A stretch of DNA of 64,000 nt from Henricia sp. BOLD:AAB3569 (Eukaryota; Echinodermata; Asteroidea; Spinulosida; Echinasteridae), in contig JBBELK010000386.1 in assembly GCA_037783545.1 (NCBI GenBank), positions 868,001 to 932,000 on the forward strand. Reading direction: 5' to 3'. Below the pieces are notes generated by a model. That model was not told the DNA's origin. It worked only from the letters and a program-made list of their open reading frames with translations, and ran no database searches. The position numbers were made by a program, and so were the translations under genes. Of this stretch, positions 24,031 through 36,539 are shown in pieces; the first letter of the stretch is position 1, and every line of letters begins with the position of its first letter.

Positions 24031-24854
24031 AAGAGTTGTATGCTTAGGAACTGATGGAAGGATCAGTTGAGTTGATTCAATGTTTACAAACTGATAGGTT
24101 TTTGTTGAGACTTGGGAACTGACTGTTGGATTCAGGAACTATGGTAGGTTGAGCAGAAGGTTCAGTCGACTTGATTCTTTCAACATGTCTGTGGGGGAAA
24201 AATATTAAATTTAACATTGTGGAAAATAGGGATGAGACTTAAAGAATTTACAATAGTTTTCAGAAGGTTATTTGTAATGACTTCATAAAACTGAAATAAA
24301 TTTAAATGGGGTCATTGTTCAATTTTGACCAGATACATGTAAAGGTACAATTATTATTTTGGGGGCCAAGGGGTATTGTGTACATTGCACATGCATCTAT
24401 AAACACCAGCAACAATCTTTAGTGTTAGCCGACACTTGAAAGAATTGCAAACCGGTTTCTGGATTAACCGTAAATTCCCATCCGTAGTGGAAAGAAATCC
24501 ATGTTTGACGAGTCAGAAAATGTTTTTCCATGCTGTAAACTGCAACTCCTCAAGGCCCAATGCATCGCTAGTCATTTGTCAGAGACGAGATACTTTATAC
24601 AGTAATGCGTGTGTATTGGTACTTACCATGGGTCAATCTTGGCCACTCTGAAGACGATGCAGTGAGGTCTGCCAAAGTACAAACAGATCTTGAAAATATT
24701 CAGCTGGTCGACATCGCTTGCCGCACACAAGTCTTTGTCACCTGTGAAAAATGAAGAAAATATGTTACAAAATACTGCAAATTTAGAGGAAATTAAAAGG
24801 TGAATAGTTTCTATACGAATTAACAATTTTTGAAAAAAAAAATACAAAAATATG

Positions 24855-25420
24855 CCTTACAAAAGGCTGTGGGTTCGAGTCCCACCTAAGCACAGGTTTT
24901 TAATGAATGACTGACACTCCGACACCAGCACACTGAGTGGGCGAGTGGTTAAGACAACTGTTCTAGAATGCTGTGGGTTCAAGTCCCATCCAAGCACAAG
25001 GTTTTAACAGTGTTGATAAATCTTGTCAAAAAAGAGACATGGGGATTGGTTGTGATACCAACTGCTCCATGATTCAAACTGGCCCCTTGACACCAGCGCA
25101 CTGAGTGATCGAATGATTGAGGTTCAAGTCCCAACTGCTCCATGATTTAAACCAGCTCACTGAGTGGTCAAGTCAACTGTTGTAAAATGTAGGAGGATAT
25201 GGGTTCGAGTCCTACCCAAACACATTTTGATGTTTTTAATCGTTTTCATAAAATGTCGGAAAAGAGCAAGGGATTAGTTGTGATACAAACTGTTGCAAGA
25301 ATCAAACAGGCCCGATGACACCAGCACACTGAGAGGTCGAGCAGTTAAGGCAACTGCTATAGAATGCAGAAGGTTGTGGGTTCGAGTCCCAACCCAAGCA
25401 CAAATTGTTGACGCAGTTCT
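24855..25420 (+). repeat. Cluster of tRNA-like SINE heads, right arm
   Basis: This is the mirror of 4,660-5,310, with B-box strings GGGTTCGAGTCCCA at 24,871 and 25,378 and variants at 24,974 and 25,202. Each is preceded by a GAGTGGTTAAG-like A-box. Confidence 0.6.
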
Positions 25421-25527
25421 TGGGAAAGCACCCAGCAAAAGTGCTGATAGATTATATTGGGAATGGTCAAGCTATTCCTAATGTAGAGAAGTAGTAACAA
25501 GCTGATATTACAATACCTGAAAGCTGC

Positions 25528-28500
25528 TCATGATGACAAATGAATTCCAACAGGAGAGAGACATGTACGTGGAGTCCAATAGTCCAGGTGAGGCCAAGCA
25601 TGGGCAGCAACACAAGGGAGCTTCACAAACTGGTCCTGTTAAAAGGAAATCAAATGAAATGCATTAGTATGTAAAGTTCTAATACTCCTTACAAGTTTGG
25701 AAATTTGTTTTCAATATCTCAATTATTTGTGACCTGTTCATATCATGTGTTGTATCGACAGAACTTAGCTCATTCATTGCCTTTCATGGAAAAATCAGTA
25801 TTTAAAAAGAATATTTCAAGGGCATTAAAAATAGTATAGAGCTTGATATCTTTCTATACCAGATGCATGTATGAAATGCAAAAATATACAGCTGAACCCT
25901 GTTAATAAGAGGTCCTTAAGCAGGGGCGGATCCAGGATTTTGAAAAGGGGGGCGGCGTGAAATTTTTAAGCATGAAATGCTGATGACAATGAAATAGCGA
26001 GTGCATAGCGCGAAGCCCTAACAGCTTCTAGATGGATTATAGATGCTCTGTGGTGCGATCTGGGGCAATATTTAACCACTTTAAGCAGAAAAAGTGTGCA
26101 CAAAAAGTGTTTTTTTTTTAAAAGAGGGAGGGCGCACCCCTGTTAAGGCTTTGTAGATTACCTTGTTATAACAGAAACCTTGTATTATCAAGAATTAAAC
26201 AATTTACAAAGGATTGGGATCTAACTTTCTCTTCGTTATACATGTAAGTGTAAAAGAGGGGAAATTAACATGTTGCAGTAATACAGGTATGTAAATGAGC
26301 AAGGTTTTTGATTAAGGTAAGGCCAAAAAAAAAAATAGTTCTCCTTCCGATTACATGGCATTTCAAAATAGGGTAGGTAGGTAGGGAATTTTTTTTTTTT
26401 TGCCAATTTTTTTTGTGCACAATCATATGGAGGCATCTGGTTTTTTATTTTTATTAATTTTTTTCATTTTTTTTTTTTTCCATTTTTTTTCTTCATTTGT
26501 TTCATTTTTTTTCCGATAAAAAAAATAGGGTCGCAGCCTAAAAATAGGGTCGGTCGGAAAACCGGAAGCAGAACTATTATTTTTTTTGGCCTAAGGATAA
26601 TACACCCAGATGTCAGTATTAACTCATTTCATTCAATGTGTTGGGGCATTCTGGGTAGCATCCTGATGAAACCATGGCCACTATGTGACTTCTAAAAAAC
26701 CAAACTGGAACTCAGCTTCAGGGAAACACCATTCATGAATAAACATGAGAAAGGGGCAAAAGAAGAAAATGTGTTAGGAGCAGTGTATTGGGGCATTCTG
26801 GGTAACATCCTGATGAAACCATGGCCACGATGTGACTTCCAAAAAACAAAACTGGAACTCAGCTTCAGGGAAACACCATTCATGAATAAACATGAGAAAG
26901 GGGCAAAAGAAGAAAATGTGTTTGGAGCAGTGTATTGGGGCATTCTGGGTAACATCCTGATGAAACCATGGCCATGATGTGACTTCCAAAAAACAAAACT
27001 GGAACTCAGCTTCAGGGAAACACCATTCATGAATAAACATGAGAAAGGGGCAAAAGAAGAAAATGTGTTTGGAGCAGTGTATTGGGGCATTCTGGGTAAC
27101 ATCCTGATGAAACCATGGCCATGATGTGACTTCCAAAAAACAAAACTGGAACTCAGCTTCAGGGAAACACCATTCATGAATAAACATGAGCAAGTATTGG
27201 GGCATTCTGGGTAACATCATGATGAAACCATGGCCACTATGTGACTTCTAAAAAACCAAACTGGAACTCAGCTTCAGGGGGACACCATTCATGAATAAAC
27301 ATGAGCAAGGGCAAAAAAGTATATTTAGAATGCTGCAGTGACATGTAAATAAGAAACAGATTTGCATAAATTTGATTAAGGCAAGAATAGTACACCAAGA
27401 TGTCAGTACTAATTATGATGCTGTAACATGTAAATGAGCAACAATCTGCATATATTAACATGTTGCACTATAATGCAGGTAGTTAGGAGCCATGAGTGAT
27501 GTTCATTGCAGCAGAACGTTCTTTATGGTGTTCATTATAGAGAATTTCCACTGTAATGAAATTGGAAGATGGCCAAAAACTCACCTCTCCTGTGTTTTCA
27601 GTATCCATGGCAACACGTCCATTTTTGTAGTGTGTAATATCAAGCTCCAGTCTGTGGGCTCCATCTCCAATCTATGAATACAGAAGGAACAAAAATTACC
27701 AACTGTGACCGAAATGCAACCAATCCAGCCTTTGACATTAACCAAGGCCACCGAGGCCAATGGCCAACTTGGCCAGCACCTATCAATAAACCCTTTCACG
27801 GTTATCGACGCCATCTTGTTCACGGGGCACATAGAACACGCATTGCTGTGTGCGTGCGCGGATCGTAGCTAATGCACAGTGACCTAACAATGCATTCGTC
27901 TACGATCCGCTCACGCACACACCAAAGCGTGTTCGAACTGCCCCGTGAACAACATGGCGTCGATAACCATGAAAGGGTTTATTGCATTTTTAGAAGAAAT
28001 AGGCAATGCCAATTTGAAGCTAGGCCCAGGGACAACTAGGCCCAAGGGACAAGATGCCAGTACTAATTATGATGCTGCAACATGTAAATGAGCAATAATC
28101 TGCATGAATTTAAATACAAAAAATGGTGTACTACTATGAAAATTAATTTGACAGGGTATTTTGATTAGAGATACATTGTAAGTCACCAACATATCAGTAT
28201 TTTGTATTGCGTATTTCGTGGCACGAATTTGGCGCGCGTGCATTGCCATTGCTGACAAGCCTGTGCCTTTAATTTTGCATTTTAATGATTTATATGTCAT
28301 AACAAGGAAAATCATAGGTGTCTGGCACAGTAATTAACCCCTTCTCAGATCTTACCCGCAACGCGCAGGATAGACAGAATGATTCATTCCCTACGGGTTG
28401 TTGTCATTTTGCCTCGAAATTCGAATCACACCCAAAAATGTCCTCCTAGTTGTGTCCTGCAATGGTTTGAGATTTCCATGATTGGAAAATGATTGGAAAG

Positions 28501-31500
28501 AAATACTTACAACACCGTTTTTTAAGCCAAAATGTTTGTCCACGTGCAATCTCAACGATAGTTTTTGTCGTCGCAGTTTAAATAATTCTAGACGTGAGAT
28601 GCGCTCTCCGCAGTGTAAATCCTATAGTCGACTAGAGTCCCTCGAACAACGGACATTATCTGTCGTTCGAGGGACTCTAGTCGACTATCTGTGCTATATA
28701 CACATATGGACTGGCAATGAGGTCACTAGTGCATGTCTATGGGCTCCGAGGGACTGTGAGTGACCACAAGAGGGGAGCACATAGACGTGCACTAGTGACC
28801 TCATTGCCAGTCCATATGTGTATATCAATCATCCTGTAACTTCTCAAGGTAAAAGACGTCTTTGAGATTACACCCATGCAACTATGCATGGATTTTCTGC
28901 TCATTACAATATAAGTTTAATGCATCCACACGACTTACTTTGATATTCTGTTTCCAAGATGTGACTGACAATAGCTTGTCCGTCGTAGGGGTTGTCTCCG
29001 GCATCTAAGGCTGCATGCAAGGCTTTCGCAAACAGGATGGTCGCGTCATACAGGAATGCAGCATAAGTATGGAACTGTGCAAGAGATGAAATTAAAATAC
29101 TGTAAGAGGTCCTTGGGATTTTGCAAATTACCTTGTTTAACAGGAGCCTTGTATTATCAGAAACAAAATGAAGAAAAAATGATTAAGACCTAAAAATATG
29201 TTTATAGGGGATTTTTTAAATAGTTGCATAGTTCAATGGACATAGAGGAATTGGAACCTCTTTCAAGGATGTTCTGCTTCAGTAATTTCCCTCCAGGTCC
29301 AAGTGACAAAGTGATTCCCACAGTAATAACATGTGACATTTCCTGTTTTTTGAAGAATCCTGCAGTTAAGGGCTTTTAGAAAACCAATTTTGTTGGGTTT
29401 TCGCGACCTAATTAAACCTGGTGGGACAGGGTTAAATACTGCGTCTGCATGTCTCTCGAAGCAACCCTAGTATTACAGAATCTCGGGGAGGCATTTCAGG
29501 CAGAATGGCGCACTCTGCCTCGGCAGCTCTTAAGGCTGATGCAGTCAGCCTTGCCACAGGAGATGGTCAAACAAGTTACTGACTGATAAAATATGTTTTG
29601 CCTCCTTATATCTTTCACTAAGGATATTTTTTTTTTTTAAACTGTATAAATAAGGAACTTACCTGTCTGCCACTTCCATAGAACGGAGGGTTCATAACTG
29701 AGAACTTGACGTACCACATCCATATCCGATAGGCCAGCGCTTTCTTGGGTCCTTTTGGAGTCACGATCATCACCGACTCAAACGCCTTGGATGCTTTCTC
29801 GTCTTCGTAAATTCCCCAACCAAGGTCTGGATGAGAACAATCACCATGGAAATATAATAAATATAGATTGAGACACATATATGCTCATCGGGATTCAAAC
29901 CTGAGACCTTTGACACACCAGGCAGATGCTCTACCAGCTGAGCAATGAGGCACAGTTGTATACTTCCTTTAGGTTTTCCCCTAGACTTCTGACACACTGG
30001 GCAGATGCTCTACCAGCTGAGCTATGAGGCACAGTGGTATAATCCTTCAGGTTTCCCCCCAAGACCTCCGACTCACCAGGCTGATGCTCTACCAGCTGAG
30101 CTATGAGGCACAGTGGTATACTCCCCCAGGTTTTCCCAAAGACTTCTGACACACTGAGCAGATGCTCTACCAGCTGAGCTATGAGGCAGTGGTATACTCC
30201 CTCAGGTTTCCCTCGAGACCTCTGACACACCATGCAGATGCTCTGTCAACTGACCTAAAAGGCACAGTGGTATACTGTATTGTATACTACAATTTGTAGC
30301 ATGTTGTTCCTTTAAAGGCACAGGCTCGTCAGCAATGCGCGTGGCCAAATTCGTGCTACGAAATACGTAGCTCCATGCCTTTGCTATGGAGCTGCGTATT
30401 TCATGGCACGAATAATTGGAGTGCACGCATTGCTGATGAGCCTGTGCCTTTATTAAAGTAAAAGAATTTTTAAAAAGGGCATTTTACTTACATTTATTGC
30501 TGTGCCAGTTCTGTGTGGTCCGCATTTTGTGGTCAATTGCAGTGCCAATAATCGCATAATCGCCATTATTAGGCCCTTGATCGTAAGCGGCGAGGGCGAA
30601 ACTGCGCAACTCGTACACTTCCCCGAAAAACACGTAGACTGCAGAAAAAAATAAATCAAAGAAAATCAAAACTGTTGCTAGTCTCTTTACAGTAAAAATA
30701 TGACAGTGAGGTTTAAAAGGTTTATTTTAAGGTAAAGTATCCTACTTAAGGGAATTTTATTATGGTTCATACTTCTTGTGGTTTCCCTTGTACGCTTGAT
30801 TATGCCCGGGAAAGGATTGGACGTGTTGCTGTACGGGACGAAGCCAGTTTCAAAGATCTCTTCGTGTTGCACGGTGATGTTGTTCAGTTGAAACTTCTTG
30901 GAGACAACTCGGTATACCTGCTGCCACAGTGTGTGATTTCGAAGGACTACGGTCACCTTTTGCCCAGAGGAAAGAAATATAGGAATAAGTTAAAGTAAAG
31001 CATGAGATACATTTTCACTAAGGTATTTTTTCCTAATGCTGTAATTAAATGCAGACCTAACTTGCAGCTTAAAGGCACAATGTATCATTTGCAATGACCC
31101 AAAAATGTTACTTCATGAGTCGACTTTAAAAACATTCAAAGTACCAATGGTAACAAATACCACTTTAATTTGTTTCATTTCACAATGGTACATTTTTGTA
31201 CGAAAATAACAATTGAAAGTGGTTTTTAATAAATGAATGCACACACTCACTTTTATAGCATTCATCCAACACAAAAACCATCATTACGCATGGAGTGTTG
31301 GAGCATTGCTGCTCCTAATTTCTGCAGGTTAGGTTACCAACATTCTTCTTTTAATTAGATGTTTCATGCTAATCTTACAGGATTTTATCAATATGTAACA
31401 TTTACCTGATCCCAGTTGAACATCTGCCCACGTAGCCCTGCCGCCAATAGTCGGCGATGGCATCCAACCCCACATTGGTGTTGCATTGGGAATCCGTCCA

Positions 31501-31676
31501 GTTGAACGCAAGGGTGTGGCCTAAACGAGGGAAAATGTCCGAAAAAAAAGGGTTAGGCCTTGTCCTATTTAAGCCTATAGGGGGCCTAGGCCTAGTATAA
31601 TTTTTATAAAAGAGAGCCAGGGCCACCAGGCACTAGCGGCGATCAGGACGACAACAGCCGATAAAAGACGCTTCAT
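25528..31676 (-). CDS. Receptor guanylate cyclase-like ectodomain gene, right copy
   Basis: Exons in order are 31,406-31,520, 30,773-30,956, 30,492-30,638, 29,663-29,826, 28,939-29,074, 27,585-27,664 and 25,528-25,635 (stop TGA). The last six have GT/AG borders and matching phases, giving 272 continuous residues. Family signatures are FNWTDSQCNTNVGLDAIADYW, with the conserved early cysteine and DYW, then ELRSFALAAYDQGPNNGDYAI, then YEDEKASKAFESVMIVTP, then the FHTYAAFLYDA helix. A possible signal peptide (MKRLLSAVVVLIAASA) begins at 31,676, but its junction to the next exon is weak. The step from the 31,406 exon to the 30,956 exon is out of phase, and the expected GP.C region is absent. An exon is therefore missing or the gene is decaying. 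No membrane, kinase or cyclase exon follows. Confidence 0.72.
25921..26142. mobile_element. hAT-like MITE, right-arm copy without the G run
   Basis: The ends CAGGGGCGGATCCAGG and CACCCCTG match the element at 3,950-4,210. The poly-G tract is absent, which is one of the clearest differences between the arms. Confidence 0.65.
26640..27300. repeat. 147-bp minisatellite, right arm, one extra copy
   Basis: This mirrors 2,936-3,445 with the same 147-bp unit but one additional full unit. The copy-number difference shows that the arms are not a simple sequence copy of each other. Confidence 0.85.
27784..27984. mobile_element. Hairpin MITE, 201 bp, right arm
   Basis: This is the reverse complement of the element at 2,255-2,455, at the matching intronic site beside the receptor exon 27,585-27,664. 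Confidence 0.75.
29880..30270 (-). repeat. tRNA-like tandem array (about 78-bp unit), five copies
   Basis: On the minus strand each unit carries GCTCAGCTGGTAGAGCATCT, a perfect tRNA A-box/D-arm, then TCAGAGGTCTTGGGGGAAACC. Only the unit at 29,880-29,946 retains a B-box (GGTTTGAATCCC). The array lies in a receptor-gene intron. Similar arrays are in DDO introns at 54,796 and 56,765. Probably an amplified SINE head. Confidence 0.7.
30311..30452. mobile_element. Hairpin MITE family A, copy 1
   Basis: The arms are TTTAAAGGCACAGGCTCGTC and its complement. The centre is CAGCTCCATGCC/ATGGAGCTG-like. About 142 bp and non-coding. It sits in a receptor intron. Relatives are at 32,042, 56,519 and (half) 1,967. 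Confidence 0.75.
31075..31400. repeat. Dispersed repeat in the intron where a receptor exon is expected
   Basis: TTAAAGGCACAATGTATCAT and TTTGCAATGACCCA mark the same family as 8,215 and 56,239. It fills most of the interval between the out-of-phase receptor exons at 30,956 and 31,406. No exon is visible in it. Confidence 0.55.
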
Positions 31677-31689
31677 TGTAGAAGCCGCC

Positions 31690-33030
31690 CTCTGAGCAAG
31701 CTGTCTCGCTCCACAAACTTCCAAGCAGCCCTAGTTTTGCTGGAGTTTGTGCGGTTCAAACATTCTGACCCCGGGAGTTTCTCTCTCTTTAGAGCCCACT
31801 AGAGGGGACTCTTTCGCAGCACTGCACGCACTCGACTACTCGAAGAAAAGATCTTCAAAACAAACCGCGCTCGGTTTCCAAGGCGCGTGGTGTTTTTGTT
31901 TCTCTCGTGGAACAATGGAATGCACACGCGTGCCATGGCACGTGCTATGTTGCGTCACTGAATATTTTGTAAACGCGTCTGGCAACAACGCGCACACAGA
32001 CACGCGAGTGTTTATGGATGGACCCCCACCCAAGTACATCATTAAAGACGAGGCTCGTCAATGCGCGCACGAGGAACAAATTCGTGCCACGAAATTCACA
32101 GCTCCATAGAAATTAAGGCATGGAGCGGTGAATTTCGTGGCCCGAACTTGTTCCTCGTGCGCATTGACGAGCCTACGTCTTTAACTTTTGCAGTTATCAA
32201 AAAAAGGTGTTGATTGCAATGATTAACACACCACATGATTTTTTTCCAGTGAAAATGGTACCTTTGTGGGAGAGATTGCCAACTGAATATGCTTTAAAAA
32301 ATTGTGTGCAGACAACCTTTTTCCTATTCATTCGTGCACAAAAACCATGCATGGATTTTCCAGGTTTTCTGATATGTATGTGGCTGAAATGTCTACAAGT
32401 ATATTATTCTTTAGTTATGTAATCCTGTTGTTTTACAGTGACCCCAATTTTTTTGTTTTCCACTGACGAGTTGACAAGAAAAACTTTACTAAAGGGGTTA
32501 ATAAGAATGGTACCAAACACCACATGGTTTTATTGAAGTAAAAATCGTATTCTGTGTGAGAAATTAACAACTGAAGGTTTTCTAAAAAAAAGTATTTTGC
32601 GAAAGACTTGTTTACCATTCAACTCAACACAAAAACCATGTATGGATTTTTTGAAGTTTTCAGAATTACTGCACCTATGTGGCTGAAAATTCTAAAGGGT
32701 ATAGTTTTCTCAACATTGGCTTTTAATCACGAGTGGAAATAGCGCCCCTTTTAACAGTTCACCATTACAAATGTGTTCTACCTGTCTTTAATCTGTCTTT
32801 AACAGAACCACCGGAGCTCTCGCCTACCGAAGAAAAGCGTAAATCCTCGGCGGCATATCCTTGCAAGGGCCCCCTAATTCCCCCGTTCCTCTTGGTCCCG
32901 TATACGCGTATACATTGGGGATTCCTCGTGTGTTTACACGTACGTATAGGCCTAGCCTATACGTGATGTCTGTCCTAAATGCGTGGCAATTTTAGGATTA
33001 TTAAACAAATTCAAAAACACCTATCGATTT
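31690..33030. other. Upstream region of the right receptor copy, no gene seen
   Basis: Contains MITE copy 2 at 32,042-32,184 and a dispersed repeat at 32,430-32,720 of the CAATGACCC family. Open frames are short or cross the MITE. Confidence 0.5.
32042..32184. mobile_element. Hairpin MITE family A, copy 2
   Basis: Ends are TTAAAGACGAGGCTCGTCAA and GACGAGCCTACGTCTTTAA. Internal GTGCCACGAAATTCACAGCT is mirrored. A TTAA-type target duplication is possible but cannot be separated from the ends. Confidence 0.75.
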
Positions 33031-33039
33031 CTACCCACG

Positions 33040-33880
33040 CCCATCCCCGAGCAATATCGTCACTTTTTCAAGTGACAAAAATCCCCACCCCTGGGCCAAA
33101 CTTTAGACCCCAAAAAATCCCCACCCTGGGGGAAAACTATGTAAATTTGCTTCCAGGTACGTCTAAAATTTGATTTATTTCTTTTAAATTCCCACATGGG
33201 GCGTAAAAAACGTGGCCAAAATTTCCAGCTGATGCCTGTTCTCCCCCCTAGGTGATTCCAACCCCTAACTCTAATTCTGGGATTTAAAAATAAAAATTAA
33301 ACAACAAATTAAAAACACAAAATTGCACAGGTTTTCTATACCGTATACGCCCGATGCCGCGTCGGCCACGACGCTGCATAAAGCGCTCAGTGGCTGCATC
33401 CGGCCCATTACATGCAGCAACAGGTTTTGGTACGTTGCCAACCGTGAGTTTACACCACGTCCGCAATACGGACAGGTTGTGCATGGTGCGCTCTTCCTAA
33501 TATTAATTATATTAATAATTATATTAATTTTTGTTTTTACGGCTTATCAAGATCCAATGAATTAGACAAATTCCAATGAACCTATAAATTATTTCCAGCA
33601 ACCCGCCCTAGAATATATGTTTTCACTTTTTAAGAGACAAAATCCCAACCCCTGGGGCAAACTTTAGGTGACAAAATCCTCTTTAAATGGGGCAAAACAT
33701 GTGTTTTTTGCTTCTCGGTACGCTGAAAATTTGATTTATTTGGGTACAAATCCCCACCTGGGGCATAAAAACGTAGCCAGAATCTCCAGCAGATGTCCAT
33801 GCTCTCCCCTGAGTATTTCCAACCTCTAATTCAAATTTTTAGATATGAGAAAAAATAATAAACACAAAATAAAAAACACA
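33040..33880. repeat. Direct repeat, two copies about 575 bp apart
   Basis: 33,040-33,290 and 33,610-33,880 share CCCCTGGGCCAAACTTTAG-like, AAAATTTGATTTATTT and CCACCTGGGGC(A/G)TAAAA blocks. The identity of the repeat is unknown. Confidence 0.6.
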
Positions 33881-34629
33881 AAATTGCACAGAAATCCTAC
33901 TTGAAACAGTGCCAAAAATATTCCCACGACTTGTCGTCTGCTTTTGATCGGACACAAAATGCCTACGCACGACCCGAACAATTCGTGTATCGTCTCCCAC
34001 AGTAATAAATTAGTCCGCTCACTGTGCACTTTCGACCAATCAAATTCTGGAATTGTGGGCCGGCGAGGCTGCAAGAGCGGAGGGATATAGAAAATATTGC
34101 GCTGTGCACGGACACCGGCTCGAACTGGTTTGGCCGACGCCATTTGCTTCAGAAAAATTTCGGACGGGGAACCTCGGTGCACCGAACTGTCCGATTTTCC
34201 ACAGAATTCTCCACCAAAAATGTGAAAAACTTTCGTCATTTATGGAAATTTTGTCAGCAAGTGGTTTTATATTTCGTGTCTTGGACTGTGTGCGTCAAAA
34301 AAAGTCTCCGCTTCAAAATTGTGCGTGGTTTTGTCGGCGACCCGTTGTGAAAAACTTCAGCCAGCCGGCCGGTCGCTTCTTCACGAGGTTTTTCCGAGCG
34401 GCCGCAAACGTCAAGTCACCCGGGGCATGCTCTGCGGAGTGTGTTGTGAACTGTAGGCCTAGCCTATACACAAATTGAACTTGGTACGAACACTGAACTT
34501 GAACGCAGGCGTCGCTTACATCCTCGGTGAACTGAGCATCGAACTGGAATATAATGTTCTCCGGATTAATATGTTTGCAAATGTGACTTTTTGTGAGGTA
34601 TGTCTTCAAGAATTTTTTCAAGTGCAATT

Positions 34630-35480
34630 TGTTTTGTAAACTTCATGATTGGTGAGTGGAAAAATCTTTTCTCTCTTTACCCCCTTGATGTATATTTGTC
34701 CCGAGATGGTCACAATCCAATTCTTAATAGTCCTATTATTCAAGTTTTTTCTAGATTAAAATTTTTTCTAAATAAAAAAAAAATCGTTTCTTTCGAGTAC
34801 AACATTTCTTCGAAAGATCATCCCGTTTAAGTAAAATATTTTTAATTTAATTTTCAAATTTCGCAATGAATGAATAAAAAAAAAATCGTCGTCCATGTGA
34901 CCAACTCGGGAAAAAAATAGTGTTCCCCACCCTTTTTTAACCATTGTTTAAATTTTTGGTACTGAGCTACATTGTATATTATTAACAATGATTCGACGTT
35001 CGTTTAAATAAAAACATTTCGTTTTTCGTATTTCGGGAAAAATAATTATACGAGTGCTCCTTTTTTACCATGAATTTTCTGTACTAGGTTCTGAGCTAAA
35101 ATACCAAGAACGATCGTCCCGTTTAAGTAAATTATTTTTCGTTTTCACATTTCGCAAAATTGTTGAAATAAATCGTCACCAACTCGGTAAAATATAATTT
35201 TTTTCCCGTTGTTCAAATTTTTGACTCCAGGTATTACTTTTCGTTTTTCATATTTCGCAAAAAAATAATTGTTGCCCAGTTGTGACTAATTTGGAAAAAA
35301 TATTACCGTTTCCCCACCCATTTTTTTCATTGCTTAATTTTTTTGTACAAGGTACTGAGCTATTGTTAAAACATGTACATGTACCAAGATGGGAAAAATT
35401 TGTTTGCGATAATGTTGAAATATAATAAATAAAATATTCTCGTTTTCGTATTTCCCATTTTAAAAAATCCCCTTTAATTT
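34630..35480. repeat. AT-rich degenerate repeat region, no gene seen
   Basis: Recurrent CCCGTTTAAGTAAA, TTTCGCAA and CCAACTCGG blocks at about 200-bp spacing. Strong AT bias and no exon. Confidence 0.5.
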
Positions 35481-35848
35481 TCCCACACGGTCCCCTCTTC
35501 TGGCCCCCAAATACGACTCACACAAAATGCCACTGCTAAAAAATGTAGCATATTTAATCCCATCCTATTCATTCAATAACTCTTCGCATATTTTCTCTTG
35601 CCAAACCAAGTTTTTTTCTGAATGTATTAGGGCCTACATACCTTTCTTACTTAACCTGGCACGCGCCGGCCGATGAATACAAAAAAAAGCCAGCGCGTGC
35701 TGGTGGGCGTGGCTATGAAGTGTACGATATTGACTCTGATTGGTTGAAAAGTTGAAGCCAGGTGCAATCACATTGTCAAGTTCTGGCTCGATGCCCAGGC
35801 ACGCGCACCTGGCCGGGAGTACTCGGTAACCGGCCAGGCGCATGCACA

Positions 35849-36272
35849 TGGAAACATAGCCTACATGTACATGAATGGTTTTATACAAGGAGGCCCCCAA
35901 GGTTGATTAATGTGTATGGAAATATATAGCCTACATGTACATAAATGGTTTTATACAAGGAGGCCCCCAAGGTTGATTAATGTGTATGGAAATATATAGC
36001 CTACATGTACATAAATGGTTTTATACAAGGAGGCCCCGGCCCCCAAGGTTGATTAATGTGTATGGAAATATATAGCCTACATGTACATAAATGGTTATAT
36101 ACAAGGAGGCCCCCAAGGTTGATTAATGTGTATGGAAATATATAGCCTACATGTACATAAATGGTTTTATACAAGGAGGCCCCCAAGGTTGATTAATGTG
36201 TATGGAAATATATAGCCTACATGTACATAAATGGTTTTATACAAGGAGGCCCCCAAGGTTGATTAATGTGTA
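35849..36272. repeat. 70-bp minisatellite, six copies
   Basis: The unit contains AATATATAGCCTACATGTAC and ACAAGGAGGCCCCCAAGGTT, starting at 35,921, 35,991, 36,067, 36,137 and 36,207. One copy has a 6-bp insertion. The first copy is diverged. Confidence 0.9.
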
Positions 36273-36539
36273 AAAGTAATTTATTCCATGAAATTTATCA
36301 ACTATAATTCAAAAATTGCATGAACATTTATAGCGTCAAACATTGCTGTATTTTACTGATAATGTATATGCACCAGCCTTATACCTTATTTTAATTAATA
36401 TAACGTGTATTTAAATCACATAAATAATAGCTAAATTAGTTAATTGACTAATTAAGAAATAGGCACATAAGACTTTAAATATAGTAGGACAAGGCAGTAT
36501 TCCAATGGAAAGTTGCCCCATTTTTCGGTTATTTAATTA

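Larger units (their letters stand above)
17700..29745 (-). repeat. Right arm of a giant inverted repeat
   Basis: This arm is the reverse complement of 1-11,430, with both convergent genes in mirror order. It is longer than the left arm in its inner part. It has extra sequence at 17,780-18,730 and an inserted local inverted duplication at 19,160-19,860. It carries one more copy of the 147-bp minisatellite (26.65-27.29 kb) but about three fewer copies of the 54-bp repeat (23.86-24.02 kb). The homologous receptor exons continue past 29,745 to about 31,676. Their left-arm partners would lie before the window start, so the repeat is longer than what is seen here. Confidence 0.93.

Noticed and set aside
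29880-30270. Functional tRNA genes
   Set aside because: Only the A-box/D-arm is kept in most units. Acceptor and T-arms are absent, and the units are tandem.
34024-34478. Overlapping plus-strand frames of 108 and 141 residues
   Set aside because: No domain, splice logic or codon pattern. Frames overlap and a minus-strand frame is open too.
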